From: Zymomonas mobilis subsp. pomaceae ATCC 29192
GTDB taxonomy: Bacteria; Pseudomonadota; Alphaproteobacteria; Sphingomonadales; Sphingomonadaceae
Reading direction: 5' to 3'
NCBI RefSeq assembly: GCF_000218875.1
Contig: NC_015709.1
Span: 1,116,001-1,180,000 of the forward strand
DNA length: 64,000 nucleotides
Shown: one piece after another, positions 32,132-42,049 of the stretch
Position numbering within the stretch: the stretch's first letter is position 1
Layout: the number at the start of each line of letters is the position of its first letter
Notes under the pieces: generated by a model
The model's input: the letters and a program-made list of their open reading frames with translations, nothing else
Database searches by the model: none
Told to the model about the DNA's origin: nothing
Translations under genes and position numbers: made by a program

Positions 32132-32949
32132 CAGATTTACCAGCCCCCCCTAAGGCTCAAGCCTCCTTAGAGCCCCATAATGATGATAAAACTATAAATG
32201 CGCTCAAGGATTCCCCCAAAAACAGATGGGGCTCGATATTAGCAGGCGCTGTGGGTGGGGCTGCGGTTGTTATTGCCCTTTCTACAGTCAGCGCCTTCAC
32301 TGGCAAAATACCCTTGTTTAATTCAGATAATAACATTCGCCATTATATTCTTGAACATCCTGAGATCATTCCTCAGGCAATGGAGGCGCTACAGCAAAAG
32401 GAAATAAACAAACTTGTTACAGAGAATAAAACGGCGCTTGAAACGCCCTTTGGAAGCGCATGGCTAGGCGCTGAAAAAGGAGATGTCACTATTGTCGAAT
32501 TTTCTGATTATGGCTGTGGATATTGTCGAAAAGCGGTCAGTGACTTAAACAAATTATTGGCTGAAGATAAAAACGTTCGTTTAGTAATCCGACAATTACC
32601 CATTCTTGGCCCCGATAGCGAAATGGCCGCAAGAACGGCCCTTGCAATAGCACAAACAGGTTCACATTTCGGCGCTTTTCATAATAAACTTTATAGTAAT
32701 GGACCGCTTTCGCGTGAAGCTGTCATGGAGGCTGTGCACGCGCTTGGACTAAATGCTACAGAAATAGAAAAAGAAAGTAATAATGCCTCCATTACACAAG
32801 AGATTACTCATAATATAATGTTAGCGCGGGAATTTGGGCTGTCCGGCACACCCGCTTTCATTATTGGAAATAAGGTTTTTTCGGGTGTAATCGACTATGA
32901 TAGTTTAAAAGAGGCTGTAAATAAGGCAAGAACACTCTCTAAAAATTAA
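32128..32949 (+). CDS. DsbA-family thiol oxidoreductase, membrane-anchored
   Basis: A 273-residue thioredoxin-fold protein with a cytoplasmic N-terminus, one membrane anchor (about residues 32-54), a helical segment (EHPEIIPQAMEALQQKE) and the DsbA/Com1-type domain with active site CGYC (FSDYGCGYCRKAV) and cis-Pro loop GTPAFIIG. It should introduce or repair disulphides in the periplasm. Coupling to the M48 protease suggests a shared role in envelope protein quality control; that is inference. Confidence 0.9.
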   Translation: MTDLPAPPKAQASLEPHNDDKTINALKDSPKNRWGSILAGAVGGAAVVIALSTVSAFTGKIPLFNSDNNIRHYILEHPEIIPQAMEALQQKEINKLVTENKTALETPFGSAWLGAEKGDVTIVEFSDYGCGYCRKAVSDLNKLLAEDKNVRLVIRQLPILGPDSEMAARTALAIAQTGSHFGAFHNKLYSNGPLSREAVMEAVHALGLNATEIEKESNNASITQEITHNIMLAREFGLSGTPAFIIGNKVFSGVIDYDSLKEAVNKARTLSKN

Positions 32950-33004
32950 GTTAACCTCAATTTTTACATAAGAGTATTCGAAAATTCTTTGTCAAAAACT
33001 GTAA

Positions 33005-33021
33005 CCCTCCTCAAAGGAGGG
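33005..33021. terminator. Short hairpin after the DsbA-like gene
   Basis: CCCTCCT pairs with AGGAGGG around CAA, without a T tract on either strand. It may end the upstream transcript. The following stretch to 33289 is extremely AT-rich and shows nothing else definite. Confidence 0.4.
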
Positions 33022-33289
33022 AACATATCTCTTTATCGATACATGATATAATTTTAAAAAAACAGAAAATAATAAATATTTATTTTTACGATATTTGATA
33101 TCTAAAAATAAAATTATCTTTTTTAGAAGAAATCTTATTTACACAATAGACCAATAAAATATCTTTTTTAAACTCTTTTAATTTAAATAATAAAATGTTA
33201 CCAATATTTTAAAATGGAAGGAATTTCTTAAGCAAAAACTATTTTATATTTGCGAAGATTTTTATGTTAACAAATATTGCAAGCATCGC

Positions 33290-34201
33290 ATGAAAGCACA
33301 TAAAGTAAAAAAAGATACATCCAATCTAGCTATTCTAATTCATCAGGCGTCAGAAAACTTTACGCAGGCTGAAAGAAGGATTGCGCAGATATTATTTGCC
33401 AGTGACTTGATGGCCGGATTGGAGACAGTCGCAAAACTAGGCGCTAAGGCTAAAGTCAGTGGCCCTACGGTTTTGCGCTTCGTCTCCAAATTAGGCTTCA
33501 CTAGTTTCCCTGAATTTCAGGCCTGTTTGCGTGCCGAGCTGTATCAAAAGCTTATTTATACCACGCCCCATGATTCAGATCATATCGCCGATCAGATCAG
33601 CGACAATCAGGCCATGTCTTCGGTTTTGAAAGAAGCAGATGCTTTTTTTGAAAATTGCATGCACCGCACGTTACAGCGCGTCAACGCCTGTGAACTGGAA
33701 GAGGTCACCGAGCTTTTAGCGGATGTTTCTCGTAATTTATATGTTGTCGGTGGCTATTTTACGAGCCCGATTGCAGAATTATTCTGGTATCATCTCCATA
33801 AATTACGGCCACGAACGCATTTAATCCAAACAAATGCCTTTAAACCGCATGAACAGCTTTCTGATACTGGAAGACGTGATATTTTACTTCTATTTGACAT
33901 CTGTCACTATCAGGAAGAAATTGCGATCTTAGCAGAGCAGGCGCATCAGAAGCGCTCCACTGTTATTCTGATTACAGGTCCTAAACTATCGCCTGTTTCC
34001 CGTCTGGCACATCACGTGTTGACCTGTGATTTTGCTCTTTTTGCGTCTCATGAGTCCCTCGTGCCCTGTCTGGTCATGGTAGAATTGCTGGCGGTCTCAC
34101 TGGAAAAAAAATTGGGACCAGAAGTTATTTTGCGACAACAGGATATGCAAAAAGAAGAACAGCGTTCAAAGGCAAAACATTTTTTTCCCCGTCCTGCTTA
34201 A
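33290..34201 (+). CDS. RpiR/MurR-family transcriptional regulator
   Basis: A 303-residue regulator: N-terminal RpiR helix-turn-helix (about residues 12-90; FTQAERRIAQILFAS, VSGPTVLRFVSKLGFTSFPEF) and a C-terminal SIS sugar-phosphate-binding domain (about 125-260; LYVVGGYFTSPIAELFWYHL). RpiR proteins sense phosphosugars and control sugar metabolism. The serine deaminase gene follows after 96 bases on the same strand, so it could be a target or simply cotranscribed. The effector is unknown. Confidence 0.9.
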   Translation: MKAHKVKKDTSNLAILIHQASENFTQAERRIAQILFASDLMAGLETVAKLGAKAKVSGPTVLRFVSKLGFTSFPEFQACLRAELYQKLIYTTPHDSDHIADQISDNQAMSSVLKEADAFFENCMHRTLQRVNACELEEVTELLADVSRNLYVVGGYFTSPIAELFWYHLHKLRPRTHLIQTNAFKPHEQLSDTGRRDILLLFDICHYQEEIAILAEQAHQKRSTVILITGPKLSPVSRLAHHVLTCDFALFASHESLVPCLVMVELLAVSLEKKLGPEVILRQQDMQKEEQRSKAKHFFPRPA

Positions 34202-34297
34202 AATCTGTTCTTTCCAGAATTTTTTGATAGCGTTCTTTTAGAAAAACTGCCTTTTTTATAGCCTTTCATCTATTAGCTAATCAGCTAGGAGGTGATT

Positions 34298-35653
34298 ATG
34301 GTTAGCAGTGTTTTTGAATTATTTAAAATCGGTATTGGTCCTTCCTCATCCCATACGATGGGCCCGATGACAGCGGCAGCCGATTTTATAGCAAGGCTAG
34401 ACAAAAAACAGGTCAGCCGGATTGTTGTGACTCTTTTTGGATCTCTTGCCCTTACGGGTCGTGGACATGCAACAGATAGGGCTATTTTATTAGGCTTATC
34501 AGGTGAACGGCCTGATAAGGTAAATGTGAATGAAATTGAGACTATCATCCACCGCATTTATTCTCAAAAGGCTCTGATTTTCGCTGATAATAGCCGGATC
34601 CCTTTTGATCCGGATAAAGACATTATTTGGGAAAAGAAAAAGCGGCTTCCCTTCCATTCTAACGCTATGCATTTCGTTGCTTATAATCCTCAAGGTCAGT
34701 TGATCCAAGAAAGGACAGCCTATTCCATTGGAGGGGGCGTGGTTATTGATAGGCTTTCCGAACAGGTTAAGAATACAGCCGATATTCCCTATCCTTATCA
34801 TTCAGCCCGAGAATTACTGGAAATAGCCGTAGAGACAGGCCTTTCTCTTGCTGACATCCAACGTCAAAATGAAAAAATTTTTTATACAGAAGACATTCTA
34901 TCTGAAGGGTTAGCTAAAATCGCGCAAGCAATGGAAGATTGCATTGAACGCGGGATGAGCGAAACAGGTGTACTCCCAGGCGGTTTACGGGTGAGAAGAC
35001 GCGCCCCTGCCCTTTATTCACGGCTCAAAAATATTCACAGTGACCGCGCTATAGATCCTTTGGCGGCTTTGGATTGGATCAATCTTTGGGCTTTAGCGGT
35101 TAATGAAGAAAATGCGGCGGGTGGTCGGATTGTGACAGCACCCACCAATGGAGCTGCCGGAATAATACCCGCCGTGTTACGCTATTATCGCCGTTTTATG
35201 CATGGTGATACGACAAAGGGCGTTGAAAATTTTTTATTAACAGCCACGGTTATTGGTGCACTTTTTAAAGAAAATGCCTCAATCTCAGGGGCAGAAGTCG
35301 GCTGTCAGGGGGAAGTCGGGGTGGCTTGTTCCATGGCTGCTGCCGGTTTTGCCGCAGCCTTAGAAGCGACACCGCGCCAAATAGAGAATGCTGCAGAAAT
35401 CGGCATGGAACATAATCTCGGATTGACCTGTGATCCGATTGGCGGATTAGTACAGGTGCCTTGTATCGAGCGGAATGCAGTGGGGGCAATCAAAGCCATT
35501 GAAGCCGCCCGTTTGGCAATGATTGGCGATGGTAATCACCGTGTCAGCCTTGATCAGGTTATCGAAACGATGCGTCGGACGGGGTTGGATATGAATGCCA
35601 ATTATAAAGAAACTTCACAGGGCGGATTAGCACTCAACATCGTTGAATGTTAA
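34298..35653 (+). CDS. sdaA: L-serine ammonia-lyase (iron-sulphur)
   Basis: Single-chain Fe-S L-serine deaminase, 451 residues, converting L-serine to pyruvate and ammonia. The beta domain begins [21 protein letters not shown]; the alpha domain carries the cluster cysteines in [17 protein letters not shown] and LTCDPIGG, with the PTNGAAGI motif before them. I chose ATG 34298, five bases after a near-perfect GGAGG (34288-34292); a GTG at 34292 falls inside the ribosome site. It is convergent with the TonB receptor gene, only 24 bases away. Confidence 0.95.
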   Translation: MVSSVFELFKIGIGPSSSHTMGPMTAAADFIARLDKKQVSRIVVTLFGSLALTGRGHATDRAILLGLSGERPDKVNVNEIETIIHRIYSQKALIFADNSRIPFDPDKDIIWEKKKRLPFHSNAMHFVAYNPQGQLIQERTAYSIGGGVVIDRLSEQVKNTADIPYPYHSARELLEIAVETGLSLADIQRQNEKIFYTEDILSEGLAKIAQAMEDCIERGMSETGVLPGGLRVRRRAPALYSRLKNIHSDRAIDPLAALDWINLWALAVNEENAAGGRIVTAPTNGAAGIIPAVLRYYRRFMHGDTTKGVENFLLTATVIGALFKENASISGAEVGCQGEVGVACSMAAAGFAAALEATPRQIENAAEIGMEHNLGLTCDPIGGLVQVPCIERNAVGAIKAIEAARLAMIGDGNHRVSLDQVIETMRRTGLDMNANYKETSQGGLALNIVEC

Positions 35654-35677
35654 GGTGCTAATCCCCACTCTGCTATC

Positions 35678-38074
35678 TTAAAGGGCGCTATGAACCGAGA
35701 ACATGAAACTTCTCGGATCGCCATAATAGTTATAATAATTAAGGGTACCCAAACGGGTATAATAACGGGCATTGCTCAAGTTACTGACAGTAACCGATAT
35801 TTCAAATTTAGGGTCAAGTTGATAGCCAACTTGTGCCGAGGCTATAACATAGCTTGGCTGGGTAACGAGGCGCGAATTTCCAAACGTGGAACTTTGCGCA
35901 TTCACCCCGCCACCAAAGCTTAGAATATTCTTGTCAGAAGACGAGCCTAAGGCAAAGCGATAATGTGACCATAATTTAAATAAATGCGCCGGTGAATTAG
36001 AGGTAAAACGTATCCCTTTAACAAGGCTACCTCCGCCTTTTAATACGCGGTTATCATTATAGGTATAACCCATATTAATATCGAGACCTTTAATCGGTCG
36101 CCCGATAATTTCGGTATCGAAGCCCTGACTACGCACTAGACCAGCCGCCTCGTAGCAAGTTGAGGTACCATTAAGACCGCAATCTATTCGGCCATCCTGC
36201 GTAGCTTGGGCACGATTACGTTCCATCACCCTATAAGCCGCAAAACTTGCATGAAGTTTTTCATGGAACCAGGCCCCCTTAATCCCGACTTCCATTTGCT
36301 GCCCTTGGATTGGTTTAATTCTTTCACCGGATTCTGTGTATCCGCCCTGAGGAGCAAAGATGTCGGTAAAGCTGAAATAAGAGGTTAAACTAGGCGTCAT
36401 GTGCCACACAACACCGGCATAGGGCGTTAACTGATTAGCAACATGTTGTGAGTGAACATAAGCACTTCCGGTGGTCAGATTACGATATTTATATTCGTAA
36501 CTACTCCATCGCCCTCCTAATAAAACCTGCACAGGTTTGATAACTTCAATCTGTGCCGAAGCATACATACCTTTTTGAATAGAGGGTTCTCGATAATAAG
36601 GCGACAGGGTCTCAGGTAGCAGAGACGAGGATAAAATCGGCGCAAAAATATCCTGATCGGCTAACTGGGGATATTTACTGGAAGAAACCGAAGATCCTGC
36701 ATCTTTTTCAACATTATAACTATAGTTAGCACCGACCAAGAAGATATGTTTCCGGTTAAATAAGTGAACCGGACCGGTCACATATAAATCCACATCATCG
36801 TAGGTTTCTTTATCAATCGCTTTCGCTAGAGCGAAATTACCCTTCATCGTCGCACTATTGAACTTATTAAGATAGCTATATTGCTGTGAATTATTGGTCT
36901 GACGATGACGCCCCGCCAATCGAACTAACCAACCTTTATCCAGATGCCGCTCAAAATCAGCCGCCAATTCATACATCGGAGAACGTGTTTTATTCCAGCC
37001 CGCACCAATATAAGTGGAAACCGGTAAATGAAGGTCAGAACCATCACTGCCACGAGGTAATCCCATGAAACGGGTTGTCGTATTTTTTTGACCCGTGGCC
37101 ATTAATGTTAACGTTGTCTTTTCATCAAAATGAAAATCAATGGCCCCATAACCTGTCCAGCGTTGATCATGACCCGGTTTATAAAAATAGTCCCGACTTG
37201 CTCCCGCCATCACAATACGACCATTGATCGTTCCCGCTTTATTTAGTGGGCCAGTGACATCAAAATCAGCATGTAAATTATTCCATGACCCAACCGATCC
37301 ACTCGTCGCTACGTGAAATTTATCTAAAGGCCGTTTATGGACAAAATTGACACTGCCGCCCGGAGAACCGCCACCCTGAAAGATACCATCAGGCCCGCGG
37401 ATCGTTTCAATCCGGTCATAAATACTTAAATCAAATTGTTGGGCAAATGAAAGACCACCAAAAGAAGGTATACTATCATATTGCGTATTCATTCCATAGC
37501 CACGCGCTGTTACGCCAGAGGTCCCATCGCCATAATTATTAACATTGACGCCGGGCATTTGGGTTAAAGCCTGACTCACTGTATTCAGATTTTGATCTAG
37601 CATCTGCTGCTTCGTCATAACCGAAACAGATTGGGGAATATCTTCTAAACGTTGAATCCGCTTTCCGATTGTAACTCCTTTGACAACATAACTACCACTA
37701 CCATCGGTTGTTGCTTTAGGACGATCCGCCGAAACAATTAAATCTCGAATAGAAACATAATTTTCATCTGAAGAGGAAGAGTCAGCATGAGATTTTTTAT
37801 GATTACCACGATGATGGGGGCCCTTTCCATCATGCAGGCCATGTCTTGAAGACTTGTCCTCCTGAATTTCATCATCTTGTAGGCTCATACCTTCAGATTT
37901 TTCAGTCTCCGAGCTATCTTGTGCTAAGGCAACTTCTTCACACAGCGCCGCTGTTGGCACTAAACCAAGGCAGAGCCCTGATAATAGCCAATAACGAGAT
38001 AAATTATGCTTGGACGTTTTTTTATAACGTTTTTTATAACGTTTTAGTCTGTTCGTTTCAGACAATGTTAGCAT
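35678..38074 (-). CDS. TonB-dependent siderophore-type receptor with a His-rich N-terminal segment
   Basis: A 798-residue outer-membrane receptor: long basic N-region, hydrophobic signal core (about residues 29-44), plug domain (DIPQSVSVMTKQQMLDQ, VNNYGDGTSGVTARGY, IETIRGPDGIFQGGGSPGGSVNFV) and a 22-strand barrel ending FMFSVHSAL. Ferric-siderophore (FhuA/FpvA-like) uptake is most likely. Between signal and plug lies a His-rich stretch with six His at residues 78-96, unusual for the family and possibly metal-binding. The N-region contains an in-frame 12-base duplication giving KRYKKRYKK. Confidence 0.9.
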   Translation of the reverse strand: MLTLSETNRLKRYKKRYKKTSKHNLSRYWLLSGLCLGLVPTAALCEEVALAQDSSETEKSEGMSLQDDEIQEDKSSRHGLHDGKGPHHRGNHKKSHADSSSSDENYVSIRDLIVSADRPKATTDGSGSYVVKGVTIGKRIQRLEDIPQSVSVMTKQQMLDQNLNTVSQALTQMPGVNVNNYGDGTSGVTARGYGMNTQYDSIPSFGGLSFAQQFDLSIYDRIETIRGPDGIFQGGGSPGGSVNFVHKRPLDKFHVATSGSVGSWNNLHADFDVTGPLNKAGTINGRIVMAGASRDYFYKPGHDQRWTGYGAIDFHFDEKTTLTLMATGQKNTTTRFMGLPRGSDGSDLHLPVSTYIGAGWNKTRSPMYELAADFERHLDKGWLVRLAGRHRQTNNSQQYSYLNKFNSATMKGNFALAKAIDKETYDDVDLYVTGPVHLFNRKHIFLVGANYSYNVEKDAGSSVSSSKYPQLADQDIFAPILSSSLLPETLSPYYREPSIQKGMYASAQIEVIKPVQVLLGGRWSSYEYKYRNLTTGSAYVHSQHVANQLTPYAGVVWHMTPSLTSYFSFTDIFAPQGGYTESGERIKPIQGQQMEVGIKGAWFHEKLHASFAAYRVMERNRAQATQDGRIDCGLNGTSTCYEAAGLVRSQGFDTEIIGRPIKGLDINMGYTYNDNRVLKGGGSLVKGIRFTSNSPAHLFKLWSHYRFALGSSSDKNILSFGGGVNAQSSTFGNSRLVTQPSYVIASAQVGYQLDPKFEISVTVSNLSNARYYTRLGTLNYYNYYGDPRSFMFSVHSAL

Positions 38075-38309
38075 TTCCCACCCTCAATATTATAATATTG
38101 ATAAGCTTTGATGCTACAATAGAAACTATCCATCTTACAATCGAAATTTTTATTAAAAAAATATCTTTTATTTCTTTTTTTAAACAACAATGTTATTATT
38201 TTAAAAAAATATAAAAAATCTTTAAATAATACCATTAAATCAATAATGTTGAAAATCATATTTATAGTAGGTAAAGTAATTTATAGTATATATGTAATAA
38301 TATATCATA

Positions 38310-38369
38310 CTATCTAGATAGAATATAAATAACAAAGCTTACTCTTTACCCTAATATACTAGGGTAAAG
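38310..38369. other. Dyads upstream of the TonB receptor gene
   Basis: In the 365-base AT-rich gap there is a perfect 12-base palindrome CTATCTAGATAG (38310-38321) and a hairpin CTTTACCCT/AGGGTAAAG (38344-38369, 9 pairs, 8-base loop). Either could be an operator, or the second a terminator. I do not see a convincing Fur box. Confidence 0.4.
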
Positions 38370-38411
38370 TATAAATTGAGATACGAATTTAAGAAAAGAG
38401 ATAGGGCCACG

Positions 38412-38438
38412 CTCTCTCCTGTCTTAAGAAAGAGAGAG
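38412..38438 (-). terminator. Hairpin after tRNA-Glu
   Basis: CTCTCTC (38412-38418) pairs with GAGAGAG (38432-38438), directly beyond the tRNA 3' end on the minus strand. There is no clear T tract, so it may be a processing or weak termination structure. Confidence 0.45.
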
Positions 38439-38439
38439 T

Positions 38440-38515
38440 TGGTGATCCCTACGGGAATCGAACCCGTGTTTTCGCCGTGAGAGGGCGACGTCCTAGACCG
38501 CTAGACGAAGGGACC
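38440..38515 (-). tRNA. tRNA-Glu (anticodon CTC)
   Basis: The minus strand reads GGTCCCTTCGTCTAGCGG at the 5' end, with an anticodon loop CTCTCAC (anticodon CTC, reading GAG), a T arm GGGTTCGAATCCC, and the acceptor closing as GGGATC plus A. The CCA end is encoded (38440-38442). The acceptor stem has one G-T pair. All four arms fold. GAA codons need another tRNA-Glu (TTC) elsewhere. Confidence 0.96.
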
Positions 38516-38573
38516 ATCAGAGAAGCGCGAGATAAGCTGTCCCGCGCGTCTCGTCAACTATAATAAAAACAAG

Positions 38574-39902
38574 TTAAACAAGATCAGCGATCTGGAAAGC
38601 CATCTCCAAGGCCTGATCACGGCTCAAACGGGGGTCACATTGGGTTAAATAGCGCCGTTTCAGGTCTTCTTCTGTAATAGCCGCAGAACCGCCGATGCAT
38701 TCGGTGACATCAAGGCCGGTCATCTCAAGATGAATACCACCTGCATAAGTACCCTCAGCCTCATGCACAGCAAAAAAGCCTTTTACTTCCGCTAAAATCC
38801 GCTCAAAAGGACGCGTTTTCTGACCATCACTGGTTTGGGTTCCATTGCCATGCATCGGATCGCATATCCAAACGACAGGTCGACCTTCGGCCTTAACCGC
38901 GCTTACCAATTCCGGCAGATGTTTTTCAATTTTATCATGGCCATAACGCGTAATAAGCGTAATACGACCCGCTTCATAAGCAGGATCTAAAATATCCAAC
39001 AGCCGTAATAATTCATCCGGCTTCAGATTCGGGCCGCATTTAAGCCCAATTGGATTATCCACACCCCGCAAGAATTCGACATGGGCCGATCCTTCAAAAC
39101 GGGTACGATCACCAATCCACAGAAAATGACCAGATGTGGCATAATCCAGCCCGTAATCGCAATCGCTGCGCACCATGGTTTCTTCATAAGGTAGATGCAA
39201 AGCTTCATGGCTGGTAAAGCAAGGATCGGCATACCCATCGCCAAAACCGCCGCAGCTTTGGGCAAAACGAAAAGAATCTTCCATTTCAGCCACTAGACCG
39301 CGCCATGAATCTTGCGCCCATGGACGGCTATGTACAAAATCCTTCAGACCGTTAAAAGCATATTCCCATTTGTCATCGCCCGCTTGGGTATAAGCGCGTA
39401 TTAAATTAAGGGTGATAGCCGCTTGGGTATGCCCTTGAAGCAAACGCTCTGGACTAGGAAGGCGTGCTTCTTCGGTAAAAGCAATATCGTTGACATTATC
39501 ACCCCGATAACTGGGCAGTGAAATGCCATTCTTTTCTTCCATGTCGGAAGAACGGGGTTTGGCAAATTGCCCCGCCAGACGCCCTAATCGTACAACAGGT
39601 TTCCCCATTGCATAAGCAATAACAGCGTTCATCCACAACAAAGCAGACAATGTGGCTCGAACAGATTCAGCAGAAAAATCACGGAAGCTTTCCGCGCAGT
39701 CGCCCCCTTGGACGACAAAAGCTTCACCTTTTGCCACTGTGGCCAATTTTTCTTTTAAAAGCCTCGCTTCTGATCCCAAAATCAAAGGAGGAAACGTGGA
39801 TAATTGATCCAAAGTTTTGTCCAGCTTATCCTGATCAGGATAGGTCGGTAATTGCCGGGCTTCAAAATCCCGCCAGCTATCCGGCGTCCAGTCTGTTGCC
39901 AT
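38574..39902 (-). CDS. aroG: Class II (plant-type) 3-deoxy-7-phosphoheptulonate synthase
   Basis: First step of the shikimate pathway: phosphoenolpyruvate plus erythrose 4-phosphate to DAHP. The 442-residue sequence MATDWTPDSWRDFEARQLP, with FVVQGGDCAESF, VVRLGRLAGQFAKPRS and VWICDPMHGNG, is the type II (AroA-II) family, unrelated in sequence to E. coli AroFGH. I chose ATG 39902 with AAGGA seven bases upstream; an ATG just before it (39905) and a distant one (39983) are less likely. Only 96 bases separate it from cysS, with a large hairpin between. Confidence 0.94.
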   Translation of the reverse strand: MATDWTPDSWRDFEARQLPTYPDQDKLDKTLDQLSTFPPLILGSEARLLKEKLATVAKGEAFVVQGGDCAESFRDFSAESVRATLSALLWMNAVIAYAMGKPVVRLGRLAGQFAKPRSSDMEEKNGISLPSYRGDNVNDIAFTEEARLPSPERLLQGHTQAAITLNLIRAYTQAGDDKWEYAFNGLKDFVHSRPWAQDSWRGLVAEMEDSFRFAQSCGGFGDGYADPCFTSHEALHLPYEETMVRSDCDYGLDYATSGHFLWIGDRTRFEGSAHVEFLRGVDNPIGLKCGPNLKPDELLRLLDILDPAYEAGRITLITRYGHDKIEKHLPELVSAVKAEGRPVVWICDPMHGNGTQTSDGQKTRPFERILAEVKGFFAVHEAEGTYAGGIHLEMTGLDVTECIGGSAAITEEDLKRRYLTQCDPRLSRDQALEMAFQIADLV

Positions 39903-39950
39903 CATTATTCCTTTCGAGCCCGGTAATATCCGGTTCACACTATAAAAGCA

Positions 39951-39981
39951 GATTATCTGTTTCTCGGAAAAACAGATAATC
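39951..39981 (-). terminator. 12-bp hairpin between cysS and the DAHP synthase gene
   Basis: GATTATCTGTTT (39951-39962) pairs perfectly with AAACAGATAATC (39970-39981) around seven bases; on the minus strand it is followed by TGCTTTTATAG. It begins 18 bases inside the cysS-aroG gap, leaving just 48 bases for an aroG promoter and leader, so it could be a leaky terminator or attenuator. Confidence 0.6.
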
Positions 39982-39998
39982 AATTACTGTTACGAGGC

Positions 39999-41552
39999 TT
40001 AATCACCCCATTGCGGTTTCCACTCCCAACCGAGCGGATCACCGTCTAAAACTTCAATTCCTGCCTCAGAAAGACGCGCTCTTATGGCATCAGAGGCAGC
40101 AAAGTCCTTTGCTTTACGCATATTTTGACGCTCTTCTAATAGAGCTAAAACGTTATTTTCTGGTAAAAGCGCATTCTTAGGACGGATATTCAAACTCGCG
40201 CGATCCAGATGTAAAAGATTAAGTCCCAGTACCATGTCCATCGAAGCAATCAATCGCAACCGCTCCTCTGGTTGCAATTTTTTGTTACTCAGGGTCTCTT
40301 CTAATAACGGTAAAGCCTGCGGTAACATTAAATCATGCGATATTGCCTGATCGAAACGTTCTAATACGGCCAAGGCCTCTTTCTTTAACGGTGCTTCAAT
40401 AAGACTACGCTGATAGTCTAGGGGCGCGCCTTTACTATAAGAACGTTCGTCATAAGGTCTTAACCAATCCGGCTTATCTAAATCGACATCCGCCTTCTTT
40501 TCAAGACGACTTTTTAAGTGCCCGACTGCAATCACCAATCTTTTTAAACGGGTCAAGGCCGCTAAAATATTTTCCGGCGAAAATTCTAACTCTGAACGAT
40601 AATGCGCCGATAAGCACAACACCCGATAGGCTAAAGGATGGATACCTGCATCAATTAAAGTTGAAAGCGTTAAAAATGTACCTTTGGACTTTGACATTTT
40701 TCCACTGCGATCAACTAAAAAGTTGTTATGCAGCCAAAAATTAGCCCCCGTTGCCTGAGCGTTTCCGGTAAAAGCCTGATTTTGAGCAATTTCATTGCAA
40801 TGATGAATTTCCCGATGATCAATACCGCCCGTGTGAATATCAAATTGTTCACCAAGATATTTCATGCTCATCACCGAGCATTCTAAATGCCATCCCGGTG
40901 CCCCAGCCCCCCAAGGTGACATCCATTCCATTTGACGTTTTTCATCGGGTGCCGAACGCCGCCACAAAGCAAAATCAGCGGGATGCTTTTTTCCGACTAC
41001 GGTCTCAATACGGCCAACACCTTCTTCTTCCCGATGACCCGCCAGCATACCATATTCTTTTAGGCGGCTAGTATCAAAATAAAGACCACTTTCTAGCTGA
41101 TAGGTAAAACCAGAGGCTTCGATTTTACGGGCAAAGGCAATCATATCTTGAATATGATCCGTCGCAATACTCCAGATTGTCGGACTGAAAATATTCAGAT
41201 TTTTAAGATCGCCCCAAAAGGCTTCCGTATAAAAGCGCGCAATTTCCCAAATCGTTTTATGGGCACGATTGGCCGCAGCCTCCATCTTATCATCGCCGGT
41301 ATCCGTGTCAGAGGTTAGATGGCCGACATCTGTAATATTGATAACATGATTAACGGGATACCCCTTCCAGTTAAGCATCCGCCGCAAACTATCGGTAAAG
41401 ATATAAGCGCGTAAATTACCAAGATGAGCAAAATTATAAACAGTTGGCCCACAGCTATAAAGGCGCACCCGTTCCGGATCGATGGGTTTAAAAGGCTCCA
41501 TCTCTTTAGAAAGGCTGTTAAAAAACAGAATCGGTGCGGAAGGCTTAGCCAT
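39999..41552 (-). CDS. cysS: Cysteinyl-tRNA synthetase
   Basis: Class I synthetase charging tRNA-Cys, 517 residues, longer than the roughly 460 of E. coli. The zinc-site Cys is in YSCGPTVY, the HIGH-type signature reads AHLGN, the second zinc ligands are near GWHLECSVMSM and GIDHREIHHCNE, and KMSKSKG is the second signature. The C-terminal DALR-like helical region is followed by the usual end (ARLSEAGIEVLDGDPLGWEWK). Extra length comes from an insertion around residues 340-385. Confidence 0.96.
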   Translation of the reverse strand: MAKPSAPILFFNSLSKEMEPFKPIDPERVRLYSCGPTVYNFAHLGNLRAYIFTDSLRRMLNWKGYPVNHVINITDVGHLTSDTDTGDDKMEAAANRAHKTIWEIARFYTEAFWGDLKNLNIFSPTIWSIATDHIQDMIAFARKIEASGFTYQLESGLYFDTSRLKEYGMLAGHREEEGVGRIETVVGKKHPADFALWRRSAPDEKRQMEWMSPWGAGAPGWHLECSVMSMKYLGEQFDIHTGGIDHREIHHCNEIAQNQAFTGNAQATGANFWLHNNFLVDRSGKMSKSKGTFLTLSTLIDAGIHPLAYRVLCLSAHYRSELEFSPENILAALTRLKRLVIAVGHLKSRLEKKADVDLDKPDWLRPYDERSYSKGAPLDYQRSLIEAPLKKEALAVLERFDQAISHDLMLPQALPLLEETLSNKKLQPEERLRLIASMDMVLGLNLLHLDRASLNIRPKNALLPENNVLALLEERQNMRKAKDFAASDAIRARLSEAGIEVLDGDPLGWEWKPQWGD

Positions 41553-41679
41553 CTGTCGTCCCTATGATGAAAGAAAAATAACCCTTAAAAAAGGTAGCGA
41601 TACAAAAAAAGAATAAGGGTATGCGCTACCTTAAAAACAAGGCGAAGTTGTTCTTATCCATTTTTATACCAGATATACA

Positions 41680-41711
41680 TAGAAAAGGCGGGTACCTAAA
41701 GGATACCCGCC
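41680..41711 (-). terminator. Terminator after the small lipoprotein gene
   Basis: GGCGGGTA (41687-41694) pairs with TACCCGCC (41704-41711), extended by CC/GG with a bulged A; read on the minus strand it is followed by TTTTCT. It lies about 75 bases after the lipoprotein stop. Confidence 0.85.
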
Positions 41712-41787
41712 TAAAATTCTAGCCTGATAAAAGCCACAGAAATTTTGTTATCTGTGCGCTTTCATCAAAAGAATTAAAGCCGATTAA

Positions 41788-42027
41788 TTACTTACCGACT
41801 TTGTTCTTCAAAGCATCAGCTGCATTGGTGGAAGCATTATCAATGCTTTCCGCTGCATTGGCAGCGGCTGAGCTGACGTCAGAAGCGAAATTATCAATCG
41901 CACCATTGTCAACAGAAACAACGGTGTTGTCCGTGGTGTTGGTGGTTTCCGTATTTTCAGCCGGTTTATTGCAGGCTGCAACAGCCATCAGACCGGCGGC
42001 GGCAAAAATGATGCCAAGCTTCTTCAT
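41788..42027 (-). CDS. Small lipoprotein (entericidin-like size, unknown role)
   Basis: A 79-residue exported lipoprotein. A signal peptide MKKLGIIFAAAGLMAV leads to a lipobox VAAC with the lipidated Cys at residue 19. The mature part is Asn/Ala/Thr-rich, with a predicted amphipathic helix of ASSAAANAAESIDNA type, and ends KNKVGK. No catalytic motif is visible. It has its own terminator and a long upstream gap, so it is probably an independent, well-expressed gene. The function is not known. Confidence 0.85.
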   Translation of the reverse strand: MKKLGIIFAAAGLMAVAACNKPAENTETTNTTDNTVVSVDNGAIDNFASDVSSAAANAAESIDNASTNAADALKNKVGK

Positions 42028-42049
42028 GAGAATAGCTCCAATTCGTTAA

